Under the pieces are notes generated by a model, which had not been told where the DNA came from, ran no database searches, and saw nothing but the letters and a program-made list of their open reading frames with translations. From an uncultured Myxococcales bacterium (GTDB taxonomy: Bacteria; Myxococcota; Myxococcia; Myxococcales; Myxococcaceae): a stretch of 64,000 nt of DNA. Both the position numbers and the translations under genes were made by a program. Positions 9,068-16,510 of the stretch are shown here, one piece after another. The stretch covers positions 372,001-436,000 of the forward strand of contig CALJKW010000022.1 of NCBI GenBank assembly GCA_937980205.1, in the 5' to 3' direction. Position 1 is the first letter of the stretch, and each line of letters begins with the position of its first letter.

Positions 9068-10153
9068 CTACGGGACGAGCACGGCGCGCTGTTGCAGCTC
9101 GCCGTGGTGGACGGCCTCGAGCACGCGCGGCGCGTCGTCGAGGGGCAGCTTCTTCACCTGGCCGCGGATCTGGACCTGGCCCGACGTCACGAACGCCAGC
9201 GCCTCGGGGTAGAGCTTGGGGTCGCAGCCCCAGTTGCCGTACGCGGTGGCGTCGAGCGCCATCAGGCTCGACAGCTTCACGGTGGTGGCCTCGGGCGTGA
9301 ACCCCACGACCGACAGCGAGCCGCCGGGCGTGAGCAGCGAGAACGCGAGCTCCTGGCCGGCCTTCGCGCCGCTCGTCTCGAAGACGCGCGCGCCGTTGAA
9401 GTCGACGCCCGCCTCCTTCGCGAGCTTCGCGAGCTCCGCCTTCACGGCGCGCGCGCCCGCGGCCGGATCGAGGCCCACTCTCGCCCCGAGGGCCACGGCG
9501 CGCGCGCGCCGCTCGGCATCCACGTCGACGGCGGCCACGGTGGCGCCGACCGCGCGGGCGAGCTGCACCGCGTAGCCTCCGACGCCGCCCACACCCACCA
9601 CGACAGCGAGCTCGCCGGCCGTGAGGCCGCAGCGGCGAATCGCCTGCAGCGGGGTCGACACGGCGTCGGCGAGCACCGACAGCTCCCACAGCTCGAGGCC
9701 GCTCTTGCCGATGCGTGCGTCCTTCGCCGGCGTCTCTTTGGGCGGGTCGACGGGGCACAGGCTCTGCGCCGGCACCTCGACGTGCGAGGCGAAGCCGCCG
9801 TCTTCGTCGTTGCCGGGCATCAATGAGGCCCGGCACGAGGTGGGGCGGCCCGCCGCGCAGAAGCGGCACCGCCCGCAGGGCGCGACTGCGGGGACGACGA
9901 CGCGGCGGCCGAGCCAGCGCTCTTCTGACGCCGCGGCTTCGACGACGACGCCGGACACCTCGTGACCGAGCACGATGGGCAGCCCCTTCTTCGTCGACAC
10001 GCCGCCGTAGAGGAACCCGAGGTCGGTGTGACAGACGCCGCAGCCGGCGACCTCGACGAGCACGCGGCCGGCGGCGGGCAGCGAGCTCTGGGCCTCGAAG
10101 CGCTCGAGCTTCGCAGGGCCCGTCATCCTCCAGCCGTGGACTTGCGTCGGCAT
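9068..10153 (-). CDS. had: 6-Hydroxycyclohex-1-ene-1-carbonyl-CoA dehydrogenase
   Basis: This 361-residue zinc-dependent medium-chain alcohol dehydrogenase has the catalytic Zn site GCGVCHTD and GHEVSG, a structural-zinc cluster CGRCRFC, and the NAD-binding GVGGVGGYAVQLA. In the pathway it oxidises 6-hydroxy- to 6-oxocyclohex-1-ene-1-carbonyl-CoA with NAD. It is the first gene of the operon. ATG 10153 is preferred over the in-frame GTG 10162. It lies 42.5 bp from the centre of a perfect FNR box, just after a CACCGT -10 candidate, and has no Shine-Dalgarno. The transcript is therefore probably leaderless. Confidence 0.93.
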   Translation of the reverse strand: MPTQVHGWRMTGPAKLERFEAQSSLPAAGRVLVEVAGCGVCHTDLGFLYGGVSTKKGLPIVLGHEVSGVVVEAAASEERWLGRRVVVPAVAPCGRCRFCAAGRPTSCRASLMPGNDEDGGFASHVEVPAQSLCPVDPPKETPAKDARIGKSGLELWELSVLADAVSTPLQAIRRCGLTAGELAVVVGVGGVGGYAVQLARAVGATVAAVDVDAERRARAVALGARVGLDPAAGARAVKAELAKLAKEAGVDFNGARVFETSGAKAGQELAFSLLTPGGSLSVVGFTPEATTVKLSSLMALDATAYGNWGCDPKLYPEALAFVTSGQVQIRGQVKKLPLDDAPRVLEAVHHGELQQRAVLVP

Positions 10154-10188
10154 GGGCAGCACGGTGCGCCCGGCGCAGGCCCGGCACC

Positions 10189-10202
10189 TTGATCCGGATC
10201 AA
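10189..10202. promoter_or_regulatory. FNR box, bidirectional (had operon / DUF2478 operon)
   Basis: TTGATCCGGATCAA is a perfect palindrome matching the FNR consensus TTGAT-N4-ATCAA. Both flanking genes have their ATG exactly 42.5 bp from the centre (10153 minus, 10238 plus). That fits class II activation at -41.5 with transcription starting at the start codon. The -10 candidates are CACCGT (minus, 10166-10161) and GAAGGT (plus, 10225-10230). Confidence 0.88.
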
Positions 10203-10237
10203 CGGTTCGAGAGCGCCGAGCGGCGAAGGTGAGCGGC

Positions 10238-10819
10238 ATGTCGCGCTGGGCGGCCGTCACCTTCGCCGAGGGCATCGACCGCCGCGCGGCCGCGCGCGAC
10301 GTCGCGCGCGCGCTCGAGCGACAGGGGCTGCGCCTCGCCGGCTTCCTCCAGCGGCAGCGGCCCGACGACGCCTCGGGCGCGCTCGAGCTCGAGCGGCTGG
10401 GTGAGAAATGGGGACAGGCTGCTTTTCTGGGCGCTCGCTCGAGCGCGCCAGAAAAGCAGCCTGTCCCCATTTCCTCCGGCTGCAGCTTCGCGTTCGAGCC
10501 CGCCGGGTTCGAGCGCGGCCGGCAGTGGCTCGAAGAGGACGCGAAGGGCGCCGACGTGCTGTTCGTCGACGAGCTGTCCAAGCTCGAGCTCGAGGGGGCC
10601 GGCCACGCCGCCGCGCTGCGCTGGGCGCTCGCCGAGCCGGGCGAGCAGGTGGTCGTGTTCTGCACCGCGGCGAAGCGGTTGACCCACGTCGTCGACCGCT
10701 TCCGCTTCAGCGGCCAGCCCGTCGCATACCTCGAGTACGGCGCCGTCGACGGCGCGGCGCGCGAGTTCGCCGCCCGGGTCGCGGCTGCGCTCGGCGTCGG
10801 CCACTGCGGGCATGAGTGA
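10238..10819 (+). CDS. DUF2478/THEP1-like nucleotide-binding family protein with in-frame palindrome insert
   Basis: This 193-residue protein resembles small NTPases of the DUF2478/THEP1 group, with a Walker-B-like DVLFVDELSKLEL segment. The usual glycine-rich P-loop is not evident near the N-terminus (VTFAEGIDRRAA), so catalysis is doubtful. DUF2478 proteins are often found near molybdenum-cofactor and anaerobic-respiration genes. Residues of about 57-79 are encoded by a 69-bp REP palindrome inserted without breaking the frame. ATG 10238 is 42.5 bp from the FNR box centre with no Shine-Dalgarno; GTG 10229 is an alternative. It heads the plus-strand operon to 14316. Confidence 0.65.
   Translation: MSRWAAVTFAEGIDRRAAARDVARALERQGLRLAGFLQRQRPDDASGALELERLGEKWGQAAFLGARSSAPEKQPVPISSGCSFAFEPAGFERGRQWLEEDAKGADVLFVDELSKLELEGAGHAAALRWALAEPGEQVVVFCTAAKRLTHVVDRFRFSGQPVAYLEYGAVDGAAREFAARVAAALGVGHCGHE
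10405..10473. repeat. REP-like palindromic element inserted in a coding sequence
   Basis: Two perfect 26-bp inverted arms (10405-10430 and 10448-10473, core GGGGACAGGCTGCTTTTCTG) flank a 17-bp GC-rich loop. The total of 69 bp is exactly 23 codons. The element reads through in frame and adds a serine/proline-rich loop to the host protein. The arms are markedly AT-richer than their surroundings. The GGGGACAG-core palindrome looks like REP/RAYT-type mobile repeats; that family link is from memory and not checked. Confidence 0.85.
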
Positions 10820-10856
10820 GCGCCGCGCTGGCACTCACCGTGCAGTCGCTCCTGCC

Positions 10857-11264
10857 ATGACCATCGATTCGTCCTCCGACGCGCAAAGTCTGCGCACGCG
10901 GCAGCAATCGCTGCGCGAAGCGCTCCCGTTCTTGATTCCCCTCGCAGAGAAGGTGGCGCGCGTGCACGGCAATCACGTGCCCGAGCTCATCGCGGTGAAC
11001 GAGCACCTGGCCGCGCTCGCCGAAGACCTGGTCGACCACCTCGATCACGAGCAGAGCCCCATCAGGGCGGCGGAGATGAAGGCCGAGCACGCCCACCTGC
11101 TCGAGACGCTCGAGCGCGTGCGCGACGCGGCCGGCGACTACGCCGTCCCCGAGTGGGCCTGCCGCAGCTACCTCAACCTGATGCGCGGCCTCGAGCGGTT
11201 CGACGCGCAGCTCAAGCGCCAGGTCGAGCTCGAGGAAGCGGCGATGGTGCTGTCCTCTCCTTGA
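10857..11264 (+). CDS. Hemerythrin-like (RIC/YtfE-type) domain protein with altered C-terminal ligands
   Basis: This 135-residue four-helix protein resembles the C-terminal domain of RIC/YtfE/ScdA iron-cluster repair proteins. VARVHGNHVPEL, DHLDHEQSP and AEHAHLLETL carry the early di-iron histidine and glutamate ligands, and VPEWACRSYLNLM is typical of the family. The last motif, normally DxHxHxHxEN, reads DAQLKRQVELEE here, so two late histidines are lost. It may bind iron differently or not at all. RIC proteins repair Fe-S clusters after nitric oxide damage. ATG 10857 is chosen; an in-frame start at 10812 also exists. The stop overlaps the next gene (TTGA). Confidence 0.7.
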   Translation: MTIDSSSDAQSLRTRQQSLREALPFLIPLAEKVARVHGNHVPELIAVNEHLAALAEDLVDHLDHEQSPIRAAEMKAEHAHLLETLERVRDAAGDYAVPEWACRSYLNLMRGLERFDAQLKRQVELEEAAMVLSSP

Positions 11265-11590
11265 GAGCCTACGTGCCCGACGCGCAGCTGTTGAACGCGC
11301 TGCGGGGCGTCGTCGATCCCGAGGTGGGGCTCGACGTGGTCGCGCTGGGGCTCGTGTACCGGGCCGAGCGGGTCGGGGCCCTCGCCCACGCCGAGCTCAC
11401 CATGACCAGCCCCGCGTGCCCGCTGCACGAGGTCATCCTGGAGGACGCACGGCGCGCGCTCGAGGCGGTGCCCGGCGTCGAGCGAGCCGACGTGCAGCTC
11501 GTGTTCGACCCACCCTGGACGCCTGACCGCATGAGCGACGAGGCGAAGGAGCAGCTCGGCTGGCGGCCCGGCGGCGCCGCCGGTAGCTGA
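11261..11590 (+). CDS. DUF59/MIP18-family Fe-S assembly factor
   Basis: This 109-residue protein of the MIP18 (DUF59, PaaD/SufT-like) family has the hallmark VVDPEVGLDVVALGLVY near the N-terminus and the TSPACPLHEVI loop with the conserved cysteine. Such proteins help insert Fe-S clusters into target enzymes. The start is probably TTG 11261, overlapping the hemerythrin stop; GTG 11273 is an alternative. Its place next to a hemerythrin and an NnrS-like gene suggests maintenance of Fe-S enzymes under nitrosative or low-oxygen conditions. Confidence 0.82.
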   Translation: MRAYVPDAQLLNALRGVVDPEVGLDVVALGLVYRAERVGALAHAELTMTSPACPLHEVILEDARRALEAVPGVERADVQLVFDPPWTPDRMSDEAKEQLGWRPGGAAGS

Positions 11591-11596
11591 ACCCGT

Positions 11597-12103
11597 ATGG
11601 ACTGGCTCTACCCGATCTCGGTCTGGGTGCACGTGCTGGCGGCGTGCGCCTGGGTGGGCGGCATGGTGTTCCTCGTGGTCGTGCTCGTGCCGCAGCTCAA
11701 GCGAGCCGACCCGAAGCTGGCCGCCGCGCTCGTCGATGGCTCGGGCCGCCGCTTCCGCGCGCTGGGCTGGGTCTGCCTCGCGGCGCTGCTGGTGACCGGC
11801 ACGCTCAACATGCACATCCGAGGCATTCGCTGGGGCGCCTTCTTCGACGGCACGTTCGCGCAGAACCCCATCGCGAGGCCGCTCGCGGTGAAGCTGCTGC
11901 TGTTCGCGCTCGTGCTCGCGTTGAGCGCGGTGCACGACTTCTTCATCGGGCCACGGGCGACGCGCGCGTGGCTTCACGACCCGCAGTCGGGCGAGGCGAA
12001 GGTCATGCGCCGGCGCGCGAGCCTCTTCGGCCGCGTCAACGGGCTGCTCGCCCTCGCCATCGTGCTGCTCGCGGTGCTCGTCGCGCGCGGGGGCTTTCCG
12101 TGA
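11597..12103 (+). CDS. CopD-like four-helix membrane protein
   Basis: This 168-residue inner-membrane protein has four predicted helices. It opens with YPISVWVHVLAACAWVGGM, the VHxxxxxxWxGG pattern of the CopD/DUF4149/HemJ-like group, in which the histidine may bind haem or copper. A second histidine sits in LSAVHDFFIGP. The exact role is unknown; relatives act in copper uptake or haem-linked electron transfer. It overlaps the downstream NnrS-like gene by GTGA and belongs to the FNR-box operon. Confidence 0.7.
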   Translation: MDWLYPISVWVHVLAACAWVGGMVFLVVVLVPQLKRADPKLAAALVDGSGRRFRALGWVCLAALLVTGTLNMHIRGIRWGAFFDGTFAQNPIARPLAVKLLLFALVLALSAVHDFFIGPRATRAWLHDPQSGEAKVMRRRASLFGRVNGLLALAIVLLAVLVARGGFP

Positions 12104-13203
12104 CGCTTCCGCCGCGCGCGCGATTGCCGCTGCTCGCGGCCGGCGCCGCGGCGCTGTGGTGGGGCGTCTGGCTCGGTCTCTCGCGCATGGGCGCGGTGCC
12201 TGCCGCGGCGGGCACGGGGGCGCACGGCCCGCTGATGGTCAGCGGCTTCCTCGGCACGGTCATCTCGCTCGAGCGCGCGGTCGCCTCGCGGCGGCCGTGG
12301 GCCTACGTGGGGCCCCTCGCGTGCGCAGCGTCGGTCGTGCTCGCGCTCGTCGCACCGGGACCGGCGAGCGCGTGGGCGCAGGCGCTCGGCGGCGCGGTCA
12401 CCCTCGCCGTGCTGCTCGACGTGACCCGAAGGGACCCGGCGCTCCACCACGTCGCGGGGGCCGTCGCGGCGGCGTGCTGGGTGGCCGGTACCCTCTTGCT
12501 CGTCTCCGGCCGGCCGGCGGCAGAGGCCGTGCCGCTGTGGCTTACGTTCCTCGTGGGCACCATCTGCGCCGAGCGCCTCGAGCTGACGCGGCTGCTGCCG
12601 CGGACGCGGTGGGCGCGGTCGGCGTTCGTCCTCGCGGGGCTCGCGCTGATGTTCGGCGCGGCGCTCGCGCTCGTCGACCGCCGCGCCGGGCTCGCCTTGC
12701 ACGGAGCGGCGCAGCTGGGCTTCGCGGTCTGGCTGTGGCGGTACGACCTCGCGCGGCGCACCGTGCACGAGCAGGGCGCGACGCGCTTCATCGCCGCGGC
12801 CCTCTTGTCGGGCTACGCGTGGCTCGCGGTCGGAGGGAGCCTCGCGCTCATGGCGGGGGCGCACGTCGCTGGGCCGCTGTACGACGCGATGCTGCACGCG
12901 ACGCTGGTCGGCTTCGTGTTCTCGATGATCTTCGGCCACGCGCTCATCATCGTGCCCGCGCTGCTCGGCGTGCGGCTCACCTTCTCGCGGCGCTTCTACG
13001 TGCACCTCGCGCTGCTGCACGCCTCGCTGGCGCTGCGGGTGGGGGCAGACCTCGCCGGCTCGACCGGCCTGCGCCAAGCCGGCGGCTGGCTCAACGCGGC
13101 CGCCATCGCGCTGTTCCTCGTCTCGACGGTGAGCGCGGTGCGACGGGCCAGCGGAGCGCGGAGCCACGCGCAGGTGGGGGCGGCGCCGACCGCGCCGTCT
13201 TAG
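12100..13203 (+). CDS. NnrS-like polytopic membrane protein
   Basis: This 367-residue protein is nearly all hydrophobic helices, about ten to twelve. Histidines lie within helices (GAHGPLMVSGFLGTVISLE, HATLVGFVFSMIFGHALII), as in NnrS and haem-copper-oxidase-I-like proteins. NnrS is a haem and copper membrane protein that protects cells from nitric oxide and iron nitrosyl complexes during denitrification. The start GTG 12100 overlaps the CopD-like stop. The function is assigned by resemblance and by the hemerythrin neighbours, so it is tentative. Confidence 0.6.
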   Translation: MTLPPRARLPLLAAGAAALWWGVWLGLSRMGAVPAAAGTGAHGPLMVSGFLGTVISLERAVASRRPWAYVGPLACAASVVLALVAPGPASAWAQALGGAVTLAVLLDVTRRDPALHHVAGAVAAACWVAGTLLLVSGRPAAEAVPLWLTFLVGTICAERLELTRLLPRTRWARSAFVLAGLALMFGAALALVDRRAGLALHGAAQLGFAVWLWRYDLARRTVHEQGATRFIAAALLSGYAWLAVGGSLALMAGAHVAGPLYDAMLHATLVGFVFSMIFGHALIIVPALLGVRLTFSRRFYVHLALLHASLALRVGADLAGSTGLRQAGGWLNAAAIALFLVSTVSAVRRASGARSHAQVGAAPTAPS

Positions 13204-13206
13204 AAC

Positions 13207-14316
13207 GTGAGGGCCCCCGACTTCCTCGTGGTGGGAGCGGGCATGGCCGGCCTCTCGGCCGCCTGGCACCTCGGCCGGCTGGGAACCGTGCGCGTGCTGG
13301 AGCGCGAGCCGTGGGTCTTCGGCCACAGCTCGGGCCGCAACGCGGCGATGTTCATCCACCTGTCCGGCGGCAGCGTCGACGCCCAGCTCGCGCGGCGCAG
13401 CCGGCTGCTGCTCGACGCGGTCGCTCCGAGGTGGCGGCTGAGCGAGGGCGCGCTGCTGACGGCGTCGGTGCCGGCGACGCGCGAGAGGGCGCTGCGGCTG
13501 TCGCGGGCCGAGGGCGTGCGCGCCGAGCCGCTCGCCGCCGCTGGCGTGCGCGAGCGCGTCCCGGCGCTCGAGGGCGGGTCCGAGACGTGCGGGCTGTGGT
13601 GCCCCGACGACGCGGTCATCGACGTTCACGCCGTCGGGCAGGCGCTGCGCGCGGCGGCCACCGAGCGCGGGGCGCAGCTCGACGTTTCGACCGAGGTGAC
13701 GGGCGTGCGGGTCGAGCGCGGCCGGGCCACCGGAGTGACGCTGGCCGGCGGCGGTCGCGCGCAGGCAGGGGCGGTGGTGCTCGCGGGCGGCGCGTGGTCG
13801 GCGGCGCTCGGGCGCTCGGCCGGCGCCGCGCTGCCGCTTCATCCGCTGCGCAGGCACCTGGTGTGGCTCGACGCCCGGGGCTTGCCGCCCGACGCGCCCA
13901 TCGCGTGGAGCCTCGACGGGCAGGTGTACTTCCGCCCCGAGTCGGGCGGCGTGCTCGCGAGCCCCTGCGACGAGACGCCGGCTGAGCCGGGCGACGTCGC
14001 GGCGGACCCGGCGGCGCTCGAGGCGCTGGCAGAGCGGCTGGCCAGGGTCGCGCCGTCGCTCGGGTCGGGTGGCGTGCGACGGATTTGGGCGTGCCTGCGG
14101 ACGTTCGCGCTCGCAGATCGCGCCCCGGTGGTCGGCGCGGACCCGAGGCTCGCCGGGCTGTGGTGGCTCGCGGGCCTCGGAGGTCACGGCATGACCGGCG
14201 GCCTCGCCGCGGCCGAGGTTCTGGCCCGCGCGGTGTCGGGCGCGGAGGATGCGCTGGCCCAGAAGCTGGCGCCCGAGCGCCTGCTGTCCGGCACGGCTTC
14301 GTCCGCGGGCACGTGA
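13207..14316 (+). CDS. FAD-dependent amino-acid oxidase/dehydrogenase (DAO family)
   Basis: This 369-residue flavoprotein has the N-terminal Rossmann motif VVGAGMAGLSAAWHL and the HSSGRNAAMFI segment typical of glycine oxidase and D-arginine dehydrogenase relatives. It ends with LWWLAGLGGHGMTGG, the DAO C-terminal FAD motif. It would oxidise an amine or amino acid. The substrate is unknown. It is the last gene of the plus-strand FNR operon, starting at GTG 13207, 3 bp after the NnrS-like stop. It ends 17 bp before the convergent pilin gene. Confidence 0.82.
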   Translation: MRAPDFLVVGAGMAGLSAAWHLGRLGTVRVLEREPWVFGHSSGRNAAMFIHLSGGSVDAQLARRSRLLLDAVAPRWRLSEGALLTASVPATRERALRLSRAEGVRAEPLAAAGVRERVPALEGGSETCGLWCPDDAVIDVHAVGQALRAAATERGAQLDVSTEVTGVRVERGRATGVTLAGGGRAQAGAVVLAGGAWSAALGRSAGAALPLHPLRRHLVWLDARGLPPDAPIAWSLDGQVYFRPESGGVLASPCDETPAEPGDVAADPAALEALAERLARVAPSLGSGGVRRIWACLRTFALADRAPVVGADPRLAGLWWLAGLGGHGMTGGLAAAEVLARAVSGAEDALAQKLAPERLLSGTASSAGT

Positions 14317-14333
14317 CGCGCACGGCGCCGCGT

Positions 14334-14591
14334 TCAGTACGAGTTGTTCTGCCCGAAGTTCTTCATCGTCTTCTTGGTGAGCGCCGCGTTCTGCGACGCG
14401 CCCGTGGTGTTCGCCTGCGCGACGCTCGACTCGCCGGCGAGCGCGTCGGCGGACATGCCGAACAACCGGCGGATGTTGTCGCCGAACAGCGTGATGATGC
14501 CGATCGCCGCGATCGCGATCAGCGCGACGATGATGATGTACTCGGTCATGCCTTGACCACGGCGGGTCTTCGTCTTCGTCTTCGTCTTCAT
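14334..14591 (-). CDS. Flp/Fap-type pilin subunit
   Basis: This 85-residue small pilin has a basic lysine-threonine leader (MKTKTKTKTRRGQG), a prepilin-peptidase site followed by MTEYIIIVALIAIAAIG, and a polar tail. Gly before the cleavage point and Glu/Tyr at +4/+5 fit the Flp class. Flp pili are built by the Tad machinery for adhesion. No tad genes are nearby, so it stands alone here. A FNR box lies 87.5 bp upstream with a TAGCGT -10 candidate (14648-14643) and a leader of about 45 nt, so this gene is leadered, unlike its neighbours. Confidence 0.88.
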   Translation of the reverse strand: MKTKTKTKTRRGQGMTEYIIIVALIAIAAIGIITLFGDNIRRLFGMSADALAGESSVAQANTTGASQNAALTKKTMKNFGQNNSY

Positions 14592-14671
14592 GGGGGGCGC
14601 CTTTCACCGCTCTCTCAAGAGCGATTGGGGGGTGGAGCCGAAACGCTAGGCGGCGCCCGGCGTGCCGCCCC

Positions 14672-14685
14672 TTGACGGGGATCAA
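14672..14685 (-). promoter_or_regulatory. FNR box upstream of the flp pilin gene
   Basis: TTGACGGGGATCAA keeps both half sites with one C for T change. Its centre is 87.5 bp from the flp ATG. A -10 candidate TAGCGT starts 30.5 bp from the centre, as expected for class II activation. It sits 57 bp from the next box, which faces aidB. Confidence 0.75.
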
Positions 14686-14728
14686 TGCCGGCGGGTCACG
14701 GCCGGCATGGGACGGTGGCCCGCGCGCC

Positions 14729-14742
14729 TTGATCCACGTCAA
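14729..14742 (+). promoter_or_regulatory. FNR box upstream of the aidB-like gene
   Basis: TTGATCCACGTCAA has its centre 45.5 bp before ATG 14781. A -10 candidate TATCGA (14765-14770) starts 29.5 bp after the centre, leaving almost no leader. Confidence 0.82.
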
Positions 14743-14780
14743 GTGGCGCCGCCGGGCGCCGCGCTATCGACTGAAGCCAA

Positions 14781-16439
14781 ATGTCCGCGCGCTCTTCCGA
14801 CCGGCCCTCTTCGCGCTTCCTCACCCACCAGGTGGAGAACGCTCCACCGGTGCTCTTCCCGTACGACGCCTGGGCGACCGACCTTCCGCTGCGCGAGGCG
14901 ATGGCGCGCGAGGGCGGCGGTTGGGCCGCGGCAGATCTCGCGCGGTGGGGCGTCATCGCCGGTGGAGAGGCGCAGGAGCTCGCCGTCGCCGCGAACGCCA
15001 GCCCGCCGCGCCTGGCCGCGTTCGACGCGTTCGGCCGGCGCCGCGACGAGGTCGAGTTCCACCCCGCGTACCACCGGCTGATGGAGCTCGGCGTCAAGAG
15101 CGGCGTCACCTCGCTGCCCTGGCGCATGGAGCACCAGAAGGGCGCGCACGTCGCGCGCATGGGCCTGTCGTACCTGCTCGGCCAGGCGGACCAGGGCACC
15201 GGCTGCCCGCTGACCATGACGTACGCGAGCGTGCCGGCGCTGAAGGCGCAGGCCGCGCTCGCCGCGGAGTGGCTGCCCAAGATCCTCTCCACCGCCTACG
15301 ACGGGCGGTGCGTGCCGCCGGGCCAAAAGCTCGGCCTCACCGTCGGCATGTGCATGACCGAGAAGCAGGGCGGCAGCGACGTGCGGGCGAACAGCACGCG
15401 CGCGTACGCGGTGGGCGGCGGGGCCTTCGAGCTGGTCGGGCACAAGTGGTTCGTCAGCGGCGTGATGAGCGACGCGTTCCTCGCGCTCGCGCAGGACGAC
15501 GCGGGGCTGTCGTGCTTCCTCATGCCGCGGTGGACTCCCGACGGGCGGCGGAACGGCCTGAGGCTGCTCCGGCTCAAGGACAAGCTCGGCGACCGCAGCA
15601 ACGCGACGGCCGAGGTCGAGCTCGAGGGCGCGCTCGCCTGGCGCGTCGGAGACCCGGGCCGCGGCGTGAAGACCATTCTCCAGATGGTGGCGCTCACCCG
15701 GCAGGACTGCGCGATCGGCAGCGCCGCGGTGATGCGCCAGGCGCTGGTGCAGGCGCTGCACCACACCCGCAACCGCGCCGCGTTCGGCAAGCGGCTGGTC
15801 GAGCAGCCGCTGATGCAGAACGTGCTCGCCGATCTCGCGCTCGAGTCCGAGGCGCACCTCTCGCTCGGCGCCCGCATCGCGCGCGCCGTCGACGGCAGCC
15901 GCACCGACGCGCAGGAGGCCGCGCTCGCCCGCGTCCTCACCGCGATCGGCAAGTACTGGGTGTGCAAGCGGGGCGCGCCGTTCGTCGCCGAGGCGATGGA
16001 GTGCCTCGGGGGCGCCGGCTACGTCGAGGAGACCAGCCTGCCGCGGCTGTACCGGCAGGCGCCCGTCAACTCCATCTGGGAGGGCAGCGGCAACATCCAG
16101 TGCCTCGACGTGCTGCGCGCGCTCGGCAAGGACGAGGGCACGCGCGCGGCGCTGTTCGCCGAGCTGTCCCGCGGCCGCGGGGCCAACGCGCTGCTCGATC
16201 GCGACGTCGAGCGGCTGCGCGACGAGCTGTCCAACGGCGAGGACCTCGAGCTGCGCGCGCGGCGGCTCGTCGAGCGGCTCGCGGTGGCGCTGCAGGCGTC
16301 GCTGCTGGTGCGCGCGGGGAACGCGGCCGTCGCCGAGACGTGGTGTCAGACGCGTCTGGGCGGTGAGCGCGGTCAGACGTTCGGGACGCTGCCCGCGGGA
16401 GCGCCGGTCAAGGCGCTGCTCGAGCGCGCGCTGCCTTGA
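14781..16439 (+). CDS. AidB-type acyl-CoA dehydrogenase family flavoprotein
   Basis: This 552-residue member of the acyl-CoA dehydrogenase superfamily is of the long AidB class (E. coli AidB is 541 aa). Motifs include GLTVGMCMTEKQGGSDVRANST (FAD/substrate site), GHKWFVSGVMSD, the arginine-rich RNRAAFGKRL and ECLGGAGYVEE, with IWEGSGNIQ near the usual catalytic position. AidB binds DNA and FAD and is linked to alkylation damage. In E. coli it is also induced without oxygen, which fits the FNR box here. Enzymatic substrate unknown. The ATG has no Shine-Dalgarno. Confidence 0.85.
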   Translation: MSARSSDRPSSRFLTHQVENAPPVLFPYDAWATDLPLREAMAREGGGWAAADLARWGVIAGGEAQELAVAANASPPRLAAFDAFGRRRDEVEFHPAYHRLMELGVKSGVTSLPWRMEHQKGAHVARMGLSYLLGQADQGTGCPLTMTYASVPALKAQAALAAEWLPKILSTAYDGRCVPPGQKLGLTVGMCMTEKQGGSDVRANSTRAYAVGGGAFELVGHKWFVSGVMSDAFLALAQDDAGLSCFLMPRWTPDGRRNGLRLLRLKDKLGDRSNATAEVELEGALAWRVGDPGRGVKTILQMVALTRQDCAIGSAAVMRQALVQALHHTRNRAAFGKRLVEQPLMQNVLADLALESEAHLSLGARIARAVDGSRTDAQEAALARVLTAIGKYWVCKRGAPFVAEAMECLGGAGYVEETSLPRLYRQAPVNSIWEGSGNIQCLDVLRALGKDEGTRAALFAELSRGRGANALLDRDVERLRDELSNGEDLELRARRLVERLAVALQASLLVRAGNAAVAETWCQTRLGGERGQTFGTLPAGAPVKALLERALP

Positions 16440-16461
16440 TTTGCGTTCGCCTTACGGTCGC

Positions 16462-16475
16462 TTGACGCAGATCAA
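16462..16475 (+). promoter_or_regulatory. FNR box upstream of the outer-membrane-like protein gene
   Basis: TTGACGCAGATCAA is centred 42.5 bp before ATG 16511. The -10 candidate TACCGC (16498-16503) starts 29.5 bp from the centre. There is no Shine-Dalgarno before the ATG. Confidence 0.84.
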
Positions 16476-16510
16476 CCTCCGCGGGTTCGAGCGCTGTTAC
16501 CGCTGCGGGC

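Noticed and set aside
10154..10162. GTG 10162 as the had start
   Set aside because: ATG 10153 fits both the conserved N-terminus and the fixed spacing from the FNR box; GTG adds only three residues inside the presumed -10 region.
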